This document shows positions 16,506-24,370 of a stretch of 42,771 nt of DNA, piece after piece. The stretch comes from Candidatus Rifleibacteriota bacterium (GTDB lineage Bacteria > UBP17 > UBA6191 > JACPRK01): the NCBI GenBank assembly GCA_016213865.1, contig JACQZL010000189.1:1-42771 (forward strand), in the 5' to 3' direction. Position 1 is the first letter of the stretch. The number at the start of each line of letters is the position of its first letter. The notes beneath the pieces were generated by a model. It ran no database searches. It worked only from the letters and a program-made list of their open reading frames with translations, and was not told the origin of the DNA. Both the position numbers and the translations under genes were made by a program.

Positions 16506-17478
16506 AGGGCTCATCAGGGTCCGGGATGAATGCGGGAACCTCGTAGCCGACCCTGGCCAGTTGTGCGAGTTCTCGCGGCATGTCGGTCTGGTGAGCACGC
16601 GTCCACCTCCAGTTGGGGTCGGGCTCGGAGAACCTGAAGCCCTTGAGGTTGTGGCCGAAGGTCCGTATGAGCGGCGGGCCAGCGAGCCACGACTGGATCT
16701 GGGGCGTCCAGGAATCCAGCCGCTTCGGGGACATCCCTTTGGCCAGATAGGTGGCCGGGTCGACCTTCTCGGTCTGGGCCACGACGGTCACGCGTCCGGC
16801 CTTCGCCTTCATCGCGCACTCGCGCACGGTGTTCTCGTCGAGTGTGTCGACCCCGCCGAAGACGAGGTGCAGATGGGGGTACACGTTCTCGTGCGGCTCC
16901 AGCACCCATGCCACATGCCAGCCCGCAACCGCGAGTTCGGAGCAACTCCTCTTCAGGTGCCGCAGGAAGACCTCTCGGATGCCGCCAATCGCGCCCCAGG
17001 CAGCCCTCGGACCGCGAAACCGGTGCGGGTTGAGGGTGAGGTCGACGCGGACCCACCGTCCGTTCCCCCGCCTGATGATCTCCTCGATGACGGTCTTGCA
17101 CCTCGCCCAACGGCCAGGTGCGCACTCGGAACAGAACCGCCGTTTGCACCTGGCGGCGTGGATGGCGACCTGGTTCCCGCGCACCTGGCGGCCGACCACA
17201 AAGAACGGGTAGCTGCCGCTGCTACAGCGTCTGTCCGAAGATGCGGCCTGTCGCGCATGGTCGGACCGCCGCCGCGTCGTGGCTGGTGGGACCACCACCG
17301 GCTCGAAGCTAGGCAGGGCTGCGTGACAGGACGTCTGCACGAATGAAGGAGACAGAGAAGGAGCACTCCCATCCGACTCGGGTTGCCTCCGGTCCCCGAG
17401 GCTCGCCTTTTCGGTCTCGTCAGTGGCTTCTTCTGCAAGGCTGGTCTTGAGTTTGAGTGAGTTCCGTCGTATTCTCAT
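16504..17478 (-). CDS. HUH-type rolling-circle replication initiator (Rep)
   Basis: The 324-residue protein has an unstructured N-terminal ~85 residues and then a Cys-rich finger (CKRRFCSECAPGRWARC; Cys 111, 116, 119, 127). The HUH nuclease core follows. Motif 1 is VRVDLTLNP (about 143-151). Motif 2 is NVYPHLHLVF, with His202 and His204 as metal ligands. Motif 3 is PATYLAKGM, with Tyr244 as the nicking residue and a Lys three positions later. This Y-x-x-K form is typical of Reps of rolling-circle plasmids. AAGGAG lies 8 nt before the ATG at 17478. It would nick a double-strand origin and start replication of the excised circle. It follows two same-strand genes. Confidence 0.75.
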   Translation of the reverse strand: MRIRRNSLKLKTSLAEEATDETEKASLGDRRQPESDGSAPSLSPSFVQTSCHAALPSFEPVVVPPATTRRRSDHARQAASSDRRCSSGSYPFFVVGRQVRGNQVAIHAARCKRRFCSECAPGRWARCKTVIEEIIRRGNGRWVRVDLTLNPHRFRGPRAAWGAIGGIREVFLRHLKRSCSELAVAGWHVAWVLEPHENVYPHLHLVFGGVDTLDENTVRECAMKAKAGRVTVVAQTEKVDPATYLAKGMSPKRLDSWTPQIQSWLAGPPLIRTFGHNLKGFRFSEPDPNWRWTRAHQTDMPRELAQLARVGYEVPAFIPDPDEP

Positions 17479-17569
17479 TGGAGTGCTCCTTCGGGTTGTG
17501 TCTCACCCGGATAGAGTGGTGGAAGGTTCGCCGAACAGGCGGCAGCGGGGCCTCGTGGCGACGAGGCCC

Positions 17570-17824
17570 TCAGTCCTTTAGGGGGCCGGTCTGTTGTTTG
17601 CCGGAAGTCCTCCCTTTCTGTGCGCGGGCTCTATCGGGCAAGGGCTCTCTGCTGCCGTCTCCGCCAGGGGCCTTCTTGGACAGGGACCACTCTCGCAGCA
17701 CCGCGAAGAACCCGGCGAGATTGGCCCGCGATTCCCGCAGCTCAGCGTCAGACAACTCGCGACCAAGGCGCGACGTCCACGCCTGGGGGCGAGTGTCCGA
17801 GTTGTCGGTGGGCTGCCTCTGCAT
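17570..17824 (-). CDS. Small protein in the rep gene cluster
   Basis: The 84-residue product contains a clear helical core SRLGRELSDAELRESRANLAGFFAVLREW. The pattern LSDxELRExRxNLxxFFxxLxEW is one I recognise as recurrent in small plasmid and phage proteins of unknown role. The flanks are polar and probably disordered. Start choice is uncertain: ATG 17824 is used here, with a TTG at 17839 as alternative. It lies 91 nt upstream of rep on the same strand, so a role in replication or its control is plausible from context. Confidence 0.6.
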   Translation of the reverse strand: MQRQPTDNSDTRPQAWTSRLGRELSDAELRESRANLAGFFAVLREWSLSKKAPGGDGSREPLPDRARAQKGRTSGKQQTGPLKD

Positions 17825-17975
17825 CGTCCGGCCCCCCAACGGCCGGAACAGCGAGAGGTCCTCTCCTGCCGCGCGCCGTGAAGGGGCAGCAGAATTTTCG
17901 CAGGCGTTGAGACTTACCTGAAGGTGCTCGGCTCCCCAGATAGAGGAAGCGAAGGGGTAAGTGTGTAGTGCCTCT

Positions 17976-18926
17976 CTAGGAGCGGATTTCCAGCGGTTCC
18001 GATGACCTGTAGCGCTCTACCAATCGTCGGACGGCAGCCGCTGTCCAAGGGGCACCGGGCACGGCGCTCTCTTTTTCGGGCCGGAACTGAAGAAGGGTCA
18101 GCAGGTTCGCGATTTCCCGGTACACGGTCTTGTCGGGTAGCGGCCCGTGTTGCACCAGCGGAGCATCCTTCTCGCAAAGGACGCACGGATAAACCTGCCC
18201 GGGTCGACGAGGCGGTCTCCGGAAGCCCACCAGAGCCTTGCCCTCGACGATGACCCTGTACAGGTACAGGACGTTCAGGCCCAAGTTCAAGATCACGCGC
18301 TTTCCCCCCGTCGGTCGCGTGAACGGCCGCTCTGGTCTCCGGCGCGCCCTCACAAGCCAGAGCTTGTAGCGGCACTCCAGCATAGTGAGTTCCTTCTCCA
18401 ACTCGTCTGTCGGATGGCCGAGCTTCTTGAGTGCGGCGATCGCGGCCTCGAGACCAGCTGCGGCCTTGTACACCTCGGCGCTGCTCACGTCGGGAAGCGG
18501 ATCAAACCTCCTGCTCGGGGTGATGTTCGCTTCGATGCCCAAGTCCTGTATGACTTCCAGTACGGACGCCACGTACTGGCTGGCATGTTGCAGGACCCAC
18601 TGCTGGCAGGCCTGTAGCCGGTTGCGTGACAGGCTCCGACACGCCCTCGGTAGCTGCCCTCGATTCCAGAATTCGTTGACGAGGCTTTGGCCAAGGTCGT
18701 TCAGCCAGGGCACGAGGGCGCAGATGCGCTGGTCGCCGTAGAAGTAGAACAGGGTGGCAGGCCACTTGCCGCTGAGCCTCAGGTCGTCCGCGGTCCATGG
18801 TTGCCAAGGAGCGGCCCTGCCGTGATGATGCAACTGTCTGAGGTCCCGACCCTCGGCGTCACAGGCCGGTTGAAGCACCGTCTTGCAGCGCCACGGGGCC
18901 CTTGTGCGCTTCGTTCCCTCTGCCAT
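17976..18926 (-). CDS. Hypothetical protein divergent from the recombinase
   Basis: The 316-residue protein is Trp- and Arg-rich in its N-terminal third (RAAPWQPWTADDLRLSGKWPA). The helical middle has QACQQWVLQHASQYVASVL and AAAGLEAAIAALKKLG. The C-terminal part has a single CxxC (YPCVLCEKDAP, Cys 248 and 251) and VERYRSSEP near the end. No family is recognised; DNA or RNA binding is possible from its charge. Its ATG at 18926 lies only 35 nt from the assumed recombinase start on the other strand. The two genes therefore share a promoter region, and it may be a regulator or a recombination directionality factor (inference). Confidence 0.6.
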   Translation of the reverse strand: MAEGTKRTRAPWRCKTVLQPACDAEGRDLRQLHHHGRAAPWQPWTADDLRLSGKWPATLFYFYGDQRICALVPWLNDLGQSLVNEFWNRGQLPRACRSLSRNRLQACQQWVLQHASQYVASVLEVIQDLGIEANITPSRRFDPLPDVSSAEVYKAAAGLEAAIAALKKLGHPTDELEKELTMLECRYKLWLVRARRRPERPFTRPTGGKRVILNLGLNVLYLYRVIVEGKALVGFRRPPRRPGQVYPCVLCEKDAPLVQHGPLPDKTVYREIANLLTLLQFRPEKESAVPGAPWTAAAVRRLVERYRSSEPLEIRS

Positions 18927-18961
18927 ACCATTGTCATCGTCACCGACCTGCCCCCAGCTTT

Positions 18962-21900
18962 ATGATCAGGAATCCCCGAGCCAGCGGTGCCCCGATGACA
19001 CGAGGCCGGTCACGGCAAGTGAAGCCGATGCCCCCCCGTGCCGTACCGGCCGTGCTTTACGCACGTGTCTCCTCTATGGAGCAGGCCAAAGAGGGGTTCT
19101 CCATCGACGCCCAGCTCCGGCTACTCAAGGAGTACGCCCAGCGGCAGGGCCTTTGCATCCCTCCGGAGAACGAGTTCCAGGACGTGGAGACGGCCAAGGT
19201 GGCGGGCCGCAAGAACTTCGGCAAGATGCTGGAGCACCTGCGCGGCACGCCCGACTGCCGCGTCGTTCTTGTCGAAAAGACCGACCGTCTCTACCGCAAT
19301 CTGAAGGACTGGGTCACGCTCGACGAGCTGAACATCGAGATCCACTTCGTCAAAGAGGGCGTGGTCCTGTCGAAGGAATCCCGCTCGGGCGAGAAGTTCA
19401 TCCACGGCATCAAGGTGCTGATGGCGAAGAACTACATCGACAACCTTCGGGAGGAGACGCAGAAGGGGATGCTCGAGAAGGCCGAGCAGGGCATCTGGCC
19501 CTCGGCGGCGCCGTTCGGGTACAAGAACGTCCTGGGTGCCAACGGCAAGAAGACCATCGTCCAGGACCTGGTTCTGGGGCCCGCCCTCCGCCGTCTCTTC
19601 GAGTGGTACGCCACCGGCCGCTACTCACTCCTGGACCTGGGGCGCCTGGGCCAGGAGGCGGGTCTCGGCACGCGTCGCACCGGCTCCCGCCTGCCCCGGA
19701 CGACGCTGCACCGGTTGCTCCGAAACCCCATCTACGCGGGCACATTCGAGTGGACGGGCAAGACCTACCGGGGCACCTACGAGCCGCTGGTGTCGCAAGA
19801 GCTCTTCGACAAGGTCCAGGACGTGCTCGACGGACGGCACAGGGGTGAACGGCAGTGGGCAAAGCACGATTTCGCCTTCTCGGGCCTCATCCAGTGCGGC
19901 CACTGCGGGTGCGCGCTGGTGGGTGACGTCAAGAAGGGCAAGTACGTCTACTACCGGTGCTCCGGCAACAAGCAGAAGTGCCCGGAGCCGTACGTCCGCC
20001 AGGAGGTACTGGAGGCCCAGTACGCCGAGGTCATCAAGGGCCTGACCTTCGACCAGGAGATCCTCGACTGGCTCCGCGTCGCCCTCCGCGAGAGCCACCA
20101 GGACGAGAAGCGCCTGCACGACGAGGCCGTAGCTCGGCTGCAGGCCCAGCAGGCCCGTCTCCAGAACCGCATCGACGCCATGTACGTCGACAAACTCGAT
20201 GGCAAGATCGACGCCGCGTTCTTCGACAAGAAGGCCACGGAGTGGCGCCGGGAGCAGGAGCAGGTGGTACGGGCCATCTCCGACCACATGACCGCCAACC
20301 AGAACTACCTGGACGAAGGCGTCCTTCTACTCGAACTCGCCCAGAAGGCGCACCAGCTCTTCATTCAGCAGATTCCGAGCGAAAAACGTCGCCTGCTCGA
20401 CTTCGTGTGTTCGAACTCCACCTGGGCCAATGGCGCCCTCACCGTCTCATACCGCAAACCCTTCTCCCTGATTGCCTCCGCGGCCTCGGCCGCAAAGACA
20501 ATCGCCGCCTCGGCGGGGGCCGAAACGGCGAAAAGTGAAGTTTGGTACCCCATCCCGACCGCGAACTACGCTCCGGCGACCTTCGTGGTCGGCCAGGTCG
20601 GCTTCTTGTGGAACAACTACAACAAGGGGTTTGGCGCGGGCTCTCCGAACGCCGGCGGGTTCCATCAGCCGCGCGGCGTGTGCATGTACGGAAGCCGGTT
20701 CTGGGTGGCGGACCACGGCAACAGCCGGGTCATGCAATGGAATGCGCTCCCGGTGTCGAACGGTGCAAGCTGCACTTACGTCATCGGCAAGGCCGACAAG
20801 ACGTCCAATGGCTGGGAGTGTACGCAGGGCGGGACCGGGAACACCGAGGACGTCTCGACCGAGTCCGGCGGCGTATTCGTCCTCGACGGGAACAACCGCT
20901 TGCTGAGGTGGGACTTCGTGCCCGCGGCCGACGGAGTGCTGGCCGCAGGGCGGCTTGGGCAGCCGAGCCATACCGCGAACGCGGCGAACAACGGGGGCAT
21001 CTCCGGGGCCCGGCTCTACAACCCGTGGTCGGTCTGCGCCACCTCGTCCCACGTGTTCGTCGCGGACATGTACAACAACCGGGTGCTCATCTGGAACCAC
21101 GCGCAGCCCAGCAGCGGTTCATCCGCGGACGTGGTGCTGGGCCAGCCGGACATGGTTTCGAGCCAGGACAACAACCCGGGCGTCAGCGCCTCGATCTGCG
21201 GGAGCTCGCGGCTCGCCTCGGACGGCACCAGGCTGTTCGTGGCGGACGGGACGAACAACCGCGTCCTCATCTGGGACAGCCTCCCGAGCACGAGCGCCCA
21301 GCCAGCTACGCGAGTTCTGGGCCAAACGAACTTCACCTCCAAGACGGTCAACAGCGGTGGCTTGTCGGCCTCCAGCCTGGATAACCCCGAGGGGCTCGCG
21401 GTGGCCGGCGGCAAGCTCTTCGTCTCGGACCGGGGCAACCACCGGGTGCTGGTCTGGAATAGCCTGCCGGCGTCGAACAAGCAAGCTGCCGACCTGGTCC
21501 TGGGGCAGCCGAGTCCGCTTTCGAACACCGCCAACAACGGGGGCCTCTCGGCCGCGGGCATGTCCAGCCCGCGCGGGCTCGCCGCCTCGGGCGGCAAGCT
21601 GGTCGTGGCCGACGCCAACAACCACCGGGTGCTGCTCTGGAACAGCTTCCCGGTCACCAACACCGTCCCTGCCAATGTCGTGCTGGGCCAGCCCAGCGGG
21701 CTGACGAACACCGCCAACAACGGGGGCCTCTCGGCCTCGACGCTCTACAGTCCCCAGGCGGTCGCCACCGACGGCACGAAGCTGGCCGTGGCCGACTGCA
21801 ACAACCACCGGGTGCTCCTTTGGAACGGCTTCCCGACGTCGCACGGCCAGCCAGCCGACGTGGTCCTGGGGCAGCCGAACCCCATCTCCAACACCGCGAA

Positions 21901-22336
21901 CAACGGTGGACTCTCGGCCGCCAGCCTGAACGGTCCGTATGGGGTCGCGTGGGACGGCCGCAAGCTCTACGTGGCGGACCGCGGCAATAATCGGGTGCTC
22001 GTGTGGAACGGGTGGCCCACCGCCAACGGCGCGTCCGCCGACAGCATCCTGGGTCAGGATAGCTGGGCCGCGGCGGTGACCGGCGGCCCCTCACCCGGCA
22101 ACCTGGTTGGTCCGGTCGACGTCGCCGTGACGCCCGGCCTCGTCTGGATCGTGGACGCAACGCCGCGCGTGGTCAAGTTCCAGGCGGAGTACTTTGAGGT
22201 CACTCTGGCGTATGACCAGGCCGACCGGTTCTACCGCGCCGAGCCGTTCGTGGTGACGGCGACCTTCGGCACCGTGCCGGTGGGGACGCCAACGTCGAGA
22301 TCGCAGGCGGCGGCGCCGGCACCGCCAACGACGTGA
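18962..22336 (+). CDS. Large serine recombinase, fused in frame to host NHL repeats
   Basis: Residues 1-531 are a large serine recombinase. The catalytic segment is VLYARVSS (Ser37), with a GFSIDAQ motif and EKTDRLYRN supplying active-site Arg residues. The recombinase domain includes GFWP-like GIWPSAAPFGY and RNPIYAG. A zinc ribbon follows (Cys 312, 315, 333, 340) and then a coiled coil near 390-430. It should catalyse site-specific integration and excision. The coding sequence crosses attR at WYPI (residue 531) and runs into NHL repeats up to 22336, giving a 1124-residue fusion. In the excised circle it would end instead with the 29-residue tail coded at 7708-7797, for a total of 560 residues. 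Starts at 18902 and 18995 are possible; none has a good ribosome-binding site. Confidence 0.85.
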   Translation: MIRNPRASGAPMTRGRSRQVKPMPPRAVPAVLYARVSSMEQAKEGFSIDAQLRLLKEYAQRQGLCIPPENEFQDVETAKVAGRKNFGKMLEHLRGTPDCRVVLVEKTDRLYRNLKDWVTLDELNIEIHFVKEGVVLSKESRSGEKFIHGIKVLMAKNYIDNLREETQKGMLEKAEQGIWPSAAPFGYKNVLGANGKKTIVQDLVLGPALRRLFEWYATGRYSLLDLGRLGQEAGLGTRRTGSRLPRTTLHRLLRNPIYAGTFEWTGKTYRGTYEPLVSQELFDKVQDVLDGRHRGERQWAKHDFAFSGLIQCGHCGCALVGDVKKGKYVYYRCSGNKQKCPEPYVRQEVLEAQYAEVIKGLTFDQEILDWLRVALRESHQDEKRLHDEAVARLQAQQARLQNRIDAMYVDKLDGKIDAAFFDKKATEWRREQEQVVRAISDHMTANQNYLDEGVLLLELAQKAHQLFIQQIPSEKRRLLDFVCSNSTWANGALTVSYRKPFSLIASAASAAKTIAASAGAETAKSEVWYPIPTANYAPATFVVGQVGFLWNNYNKGFGAGSPNAGGFHQPRGVCMYGSRFWVADHGNSRVMQWNALPVSNGASCTYVIGKADKTSNGWECTQGGTGNTEDVSTESGGVFVLDGNNRLLRWDFVPAADGVLAAGRLGQPSHTANAANNGGISGARLYNPWSVCATSSHVFVADMYNNRVLIWNHAQPSSGSSADVVLGQPDMVSSQDNNPGVSASICGSSRLASDGTRLFVADGTNNRVLIWDSLPSTSAQPATRVLGQTNFTSKTVNSGGLSASSLDNPEGLAVAGGKLFVSDRGNHRVLVWNSLPASNKQAADLVLGQPSPLSNTANNGGLSAAGMSSPRGLAASGGKLVVADANNHRVLLWNSFPVTNTVPANVVLGQPSGLTNTANNGGLSASTLYSPQAVATDGTKLAVADCNNHRVLLWNGFPTSHGQPADVVLGQPNPISNTANNGGLSAASLNGPYGVAWDGRKLYVADRGNNRVLVWNGWPTANGASADSILGQDSWAAAVTGGPSPGNLVGPVDVAVTPGLVWIVDATPRVVKFQAEYFEVTLAYDQADRFYRAEPFVVTATFGTVPVGTPTSRSQAAAPAPPTT
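20540..20565 (+). other. attR junction of the integrated element
   Basis: Element-side GTTTGGTA (20540-20547) joins CCCCA (20548-20552) and host-side TCCC (20553-20556). The frame passes unbroken from recombinase to host gene here. Module 2 of the giant protein has 11 NHL repeats when 7706 is joined to 20554, the same number as the other three modules. This supports the exact boundary. Confidence 0.8.
22289..22300 (+). other. One-base deletion breaking the giant gene
   Basis: The paralogous position in module 1 reads FGTVPAAFPTIEIGGGSAG. Here the frame gives TVPVGTPT and then SRSQAAAPAPPTT and a stop. Reading one base earlier gives VEIAGGGAGTANDVTATAM, as expected. A G is missing from an ACG-GTC-like sequence at 22293-22295. 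It may be a true mutation or a sequencing error. Confidence 0.7.
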
Positions 22337-24216
22337 CCGCCACCGCGATGACGCCGACCGCCGATTCCAAGGTCTTCGTCTTTGCCCGCACGGTCGCGGC
22401 GGGCGACGACGGCAGCTTCACGATCACGCTGACCGCCAACACGGGGACGGGTACCCCGCTGACCTGGCAGCCGTCGAACCGGACCTTCACCGTCGACGCC
22501 ACCGCGCCGACGGTCGCGCTGACCTACAGCCAGACCGATCGGTTCTACAAGGCCGAGGCGTTTGCCGTGACGGCGACCTTCAGCGAGACGCTCGGCGCCA
22601 CGCCGACAGTGACCGTCACAGGCCTGACGGCGGGTGGGGCCAACGACGTGACTGCGACCGCGATGATGGCAACGGCCGACCCGAAGGTCTGGAAGCTGGA
22701 GCGCACGCTGGTGACGGGCGACGATGACACCTTCACAGTGACTCTGGCCGCGAACGACCCGGTCGGCAACCCGCTGGCCGGACAGCCGGCGGACAACACC
22801 TTCGGCGTGGACGCGACCGCGCCGTCGGTGACGCTCACCTACAGCCATCCGAACCGCTGCTACAAGGAGGAGCCCTTCGCCGTGACGGCGACGTTCAGCG
22901 AGAACATCACGCCCACGGCGCCGACCCTCACCATCAACGGGACTGTCGGCGGCGGGTCGATCTCACAGGTCCCGATGACGATGGGCGCCAACCGGTCGGT
23001 GTGGACGTACACGACGGCCCTGCAGGCAGGCGACTCGCAGGGGACGCGCACGCTCACGCTGTCGGCGGCCGACGCGGCCGGCAACACGCTCGCGGCGCAG
23101 CCTGCCGGCAGAACGTTCTTGCTCGACACGGTCGTGCCAACCGTGGCGCTGGCCTACAACCAGGCGGACCGCAAGTACAAGCAAGGCGAACTGGTGCAGG
23201 TAACCGCCACCTTCAGCGAGAACATCAGTCCCACGGCGCCGAGCCTCGGCATCAGCGGGACGACCGGCGGAATCACGGTCACCAACTCCGCGATGACGCA
23301 GGGGGCCAGTCAGGCCATCTGGACCTGGCAGACCACGCTGTTGGCGACGGACACCGAAGGTGCCCACACGATCACGCTCACGGCCGCCGATGCGGGGGGC
23401 AACGTGCCGGCCCAGCCGTCGGTCCGCACCTTCGAGTTGTGGCGGACCATCCTCTCGCCGACCGACGTGGCGATCACGGCCCCGGCCTCGGCGCGCAGGC
23501 AGGAGCCCGCGCAGCCGGTGGTCGACCCGACGCCCGTGACGGTGACGGTGACCAACTCGAGCGCCACGAACAGTCTGCGCGTGGACAGCGTCACCCTGGC
23601 GTTCACTCTGGGCGGGCGGCCGGACGACAGCACCTACGAGGTGACGCCGCCGGCGGTGGGGCTGACGATCGCGCCCACGGCCAACCGCAACTTCATCTTC
23701 CAGGTCCGTCCGCGTTCAGCGACGCGGGTCCTCGAGCCCATGGACCTGACGGCCACGGTCGGGGTGACGGACCTGGCGACCAGCCAGACGGCCACGGGCA
23801 CGGCCGGCACGCGGTGGTCGGTGGTGCCGACCGGGTTGGCGGCAGCCGGGCAGGTCGACCTGTACTCCAGAGAGGCGTATCGGAGGGGGCTGTCGAGCCC
23901 CAATGCCGTGCACTGCGACGGCAACAACCGCCTCTTCGTCGGAGAGAACGGCAGGGTGCTCATCTACAACACGATTCCGACGGTGAATCACCAAGTCCCG
24001 AACCTGGTGCTGGGCTGGCCGAACCTGTCGAGCCCCGCGCCGGGTGCCGGGAGCGTGACAGCCTCAGAACTCCTGACATGCCGGTGGCACATGTTGACAC
24101 GTGCTTATATCGCGCGCGCATGTGCGCGAATTCGCCCGGGTTTTATGCACTGGTGTGACAGGCCAAATCGCCACCCCCCTCCGTCGGCCTCCAGCGGGAT
24201 TTATGCACTGGTGTGA
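22333..24216 (+). pseudogene. Giant surface-protein gene, middle fragment
   Basis: This frame, sensibly open from about 22296, carries the rest of Ig-like domain 1 and domains 2-4 of module 2, then the third linker domain (ITAPASARRQEPAQ). It continues into the first NHL repeat of module 3 (GRVLIYNTIPTVNHQVPNLVLGW). Host sequence ends at GCC 24061-24063. The remaining codons lie in the MITE-like insertion and stop at 24214-24216. No ribosome-binding site marks a start at 22333, so it is a displaced part of the giant gene rather than an independent gene. Confidence 0.75.
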
Positions 24217-24292
24217 CAGGCCAAATCGCCACCCCCCTCCGTCGGCCTCCAGCGGGAGACGGTATTACACAGGGGTATGTCAGGAGGTCTGA
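24064..24292. mobile_element. 229-bp MITE-like insertion with terminal inverted repeats
   Basis: The left end TCAGAACTCCTGACATGCC (24064-24082) and the right end GGTATGTCAGGAGGTCTGA (24274-24292) are inverted repeats differing at two positions. GCC flanks both sides (24061-24063 and 24293-24295), a 3-bp target duplication. Removing the element and one GCC restores VTASEFSDPAAICTYNGK in frame. There is no transposase gene. The multiple internal repeats are reminiscent of IS21-type ends, but the family is not established. Confidence 0.75.
24142..24257 (+). repeat. Two perfect 58-bp tandem repeats
   Basis: Copies at 24142-24199 and 24200-24257 are identical and begin TTTATGCACTGGTGTGACAG. They lie inside the MITE-like insertion. 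Two copies without spacers do not make a CRISPR array. Confidence 0.9.
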
Positions 24293-24370
24293 GCCTCGGA
24301 GTTCTCGGATCCGGCCGCCATCTGTACCTACAACGGAAAGCTGTTCGTCGCCGACACTGGGTACCAGCGA

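Larger units (their letters stand above)
7700..20553 (+). mobile_element. 12.85-kb serine-recombinase integrative element
   Basis: The element interrupts the third NHL repeat of module 2 of the giant gene. Direct copies of ACCCCAT flank it; removing 12,847 bp rejoins GAC CCC AT to C CCG ACC and restores WDPIPTAN in frame. Cargo: recombinase, HUH Rep, sigma-like protein, annealase, PD-(D/E)XK nuclease, two XRE regulators, retropepsin-like protease and several unknown genes. I see no relaxase, VirB/VirD4 or phage structural genes. It therefore resembles an integrating plasmid or satellite more than a complete prophage or conjugative element. Confidence 0.85.

Noticed and set aside
24094..24113. 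TTGACA inside the MITE as a promoter for the C-terminal fragment
   Set aside because: No -10-like hexamer lies 16-18 bp downstream; the nearby TATATC is only 6 bp away.
24142..24257. Possible CRISPR repeat pair
   Set aside because: Two 58-bp units abut directly without spacers and lie within a transposon-like insertion.
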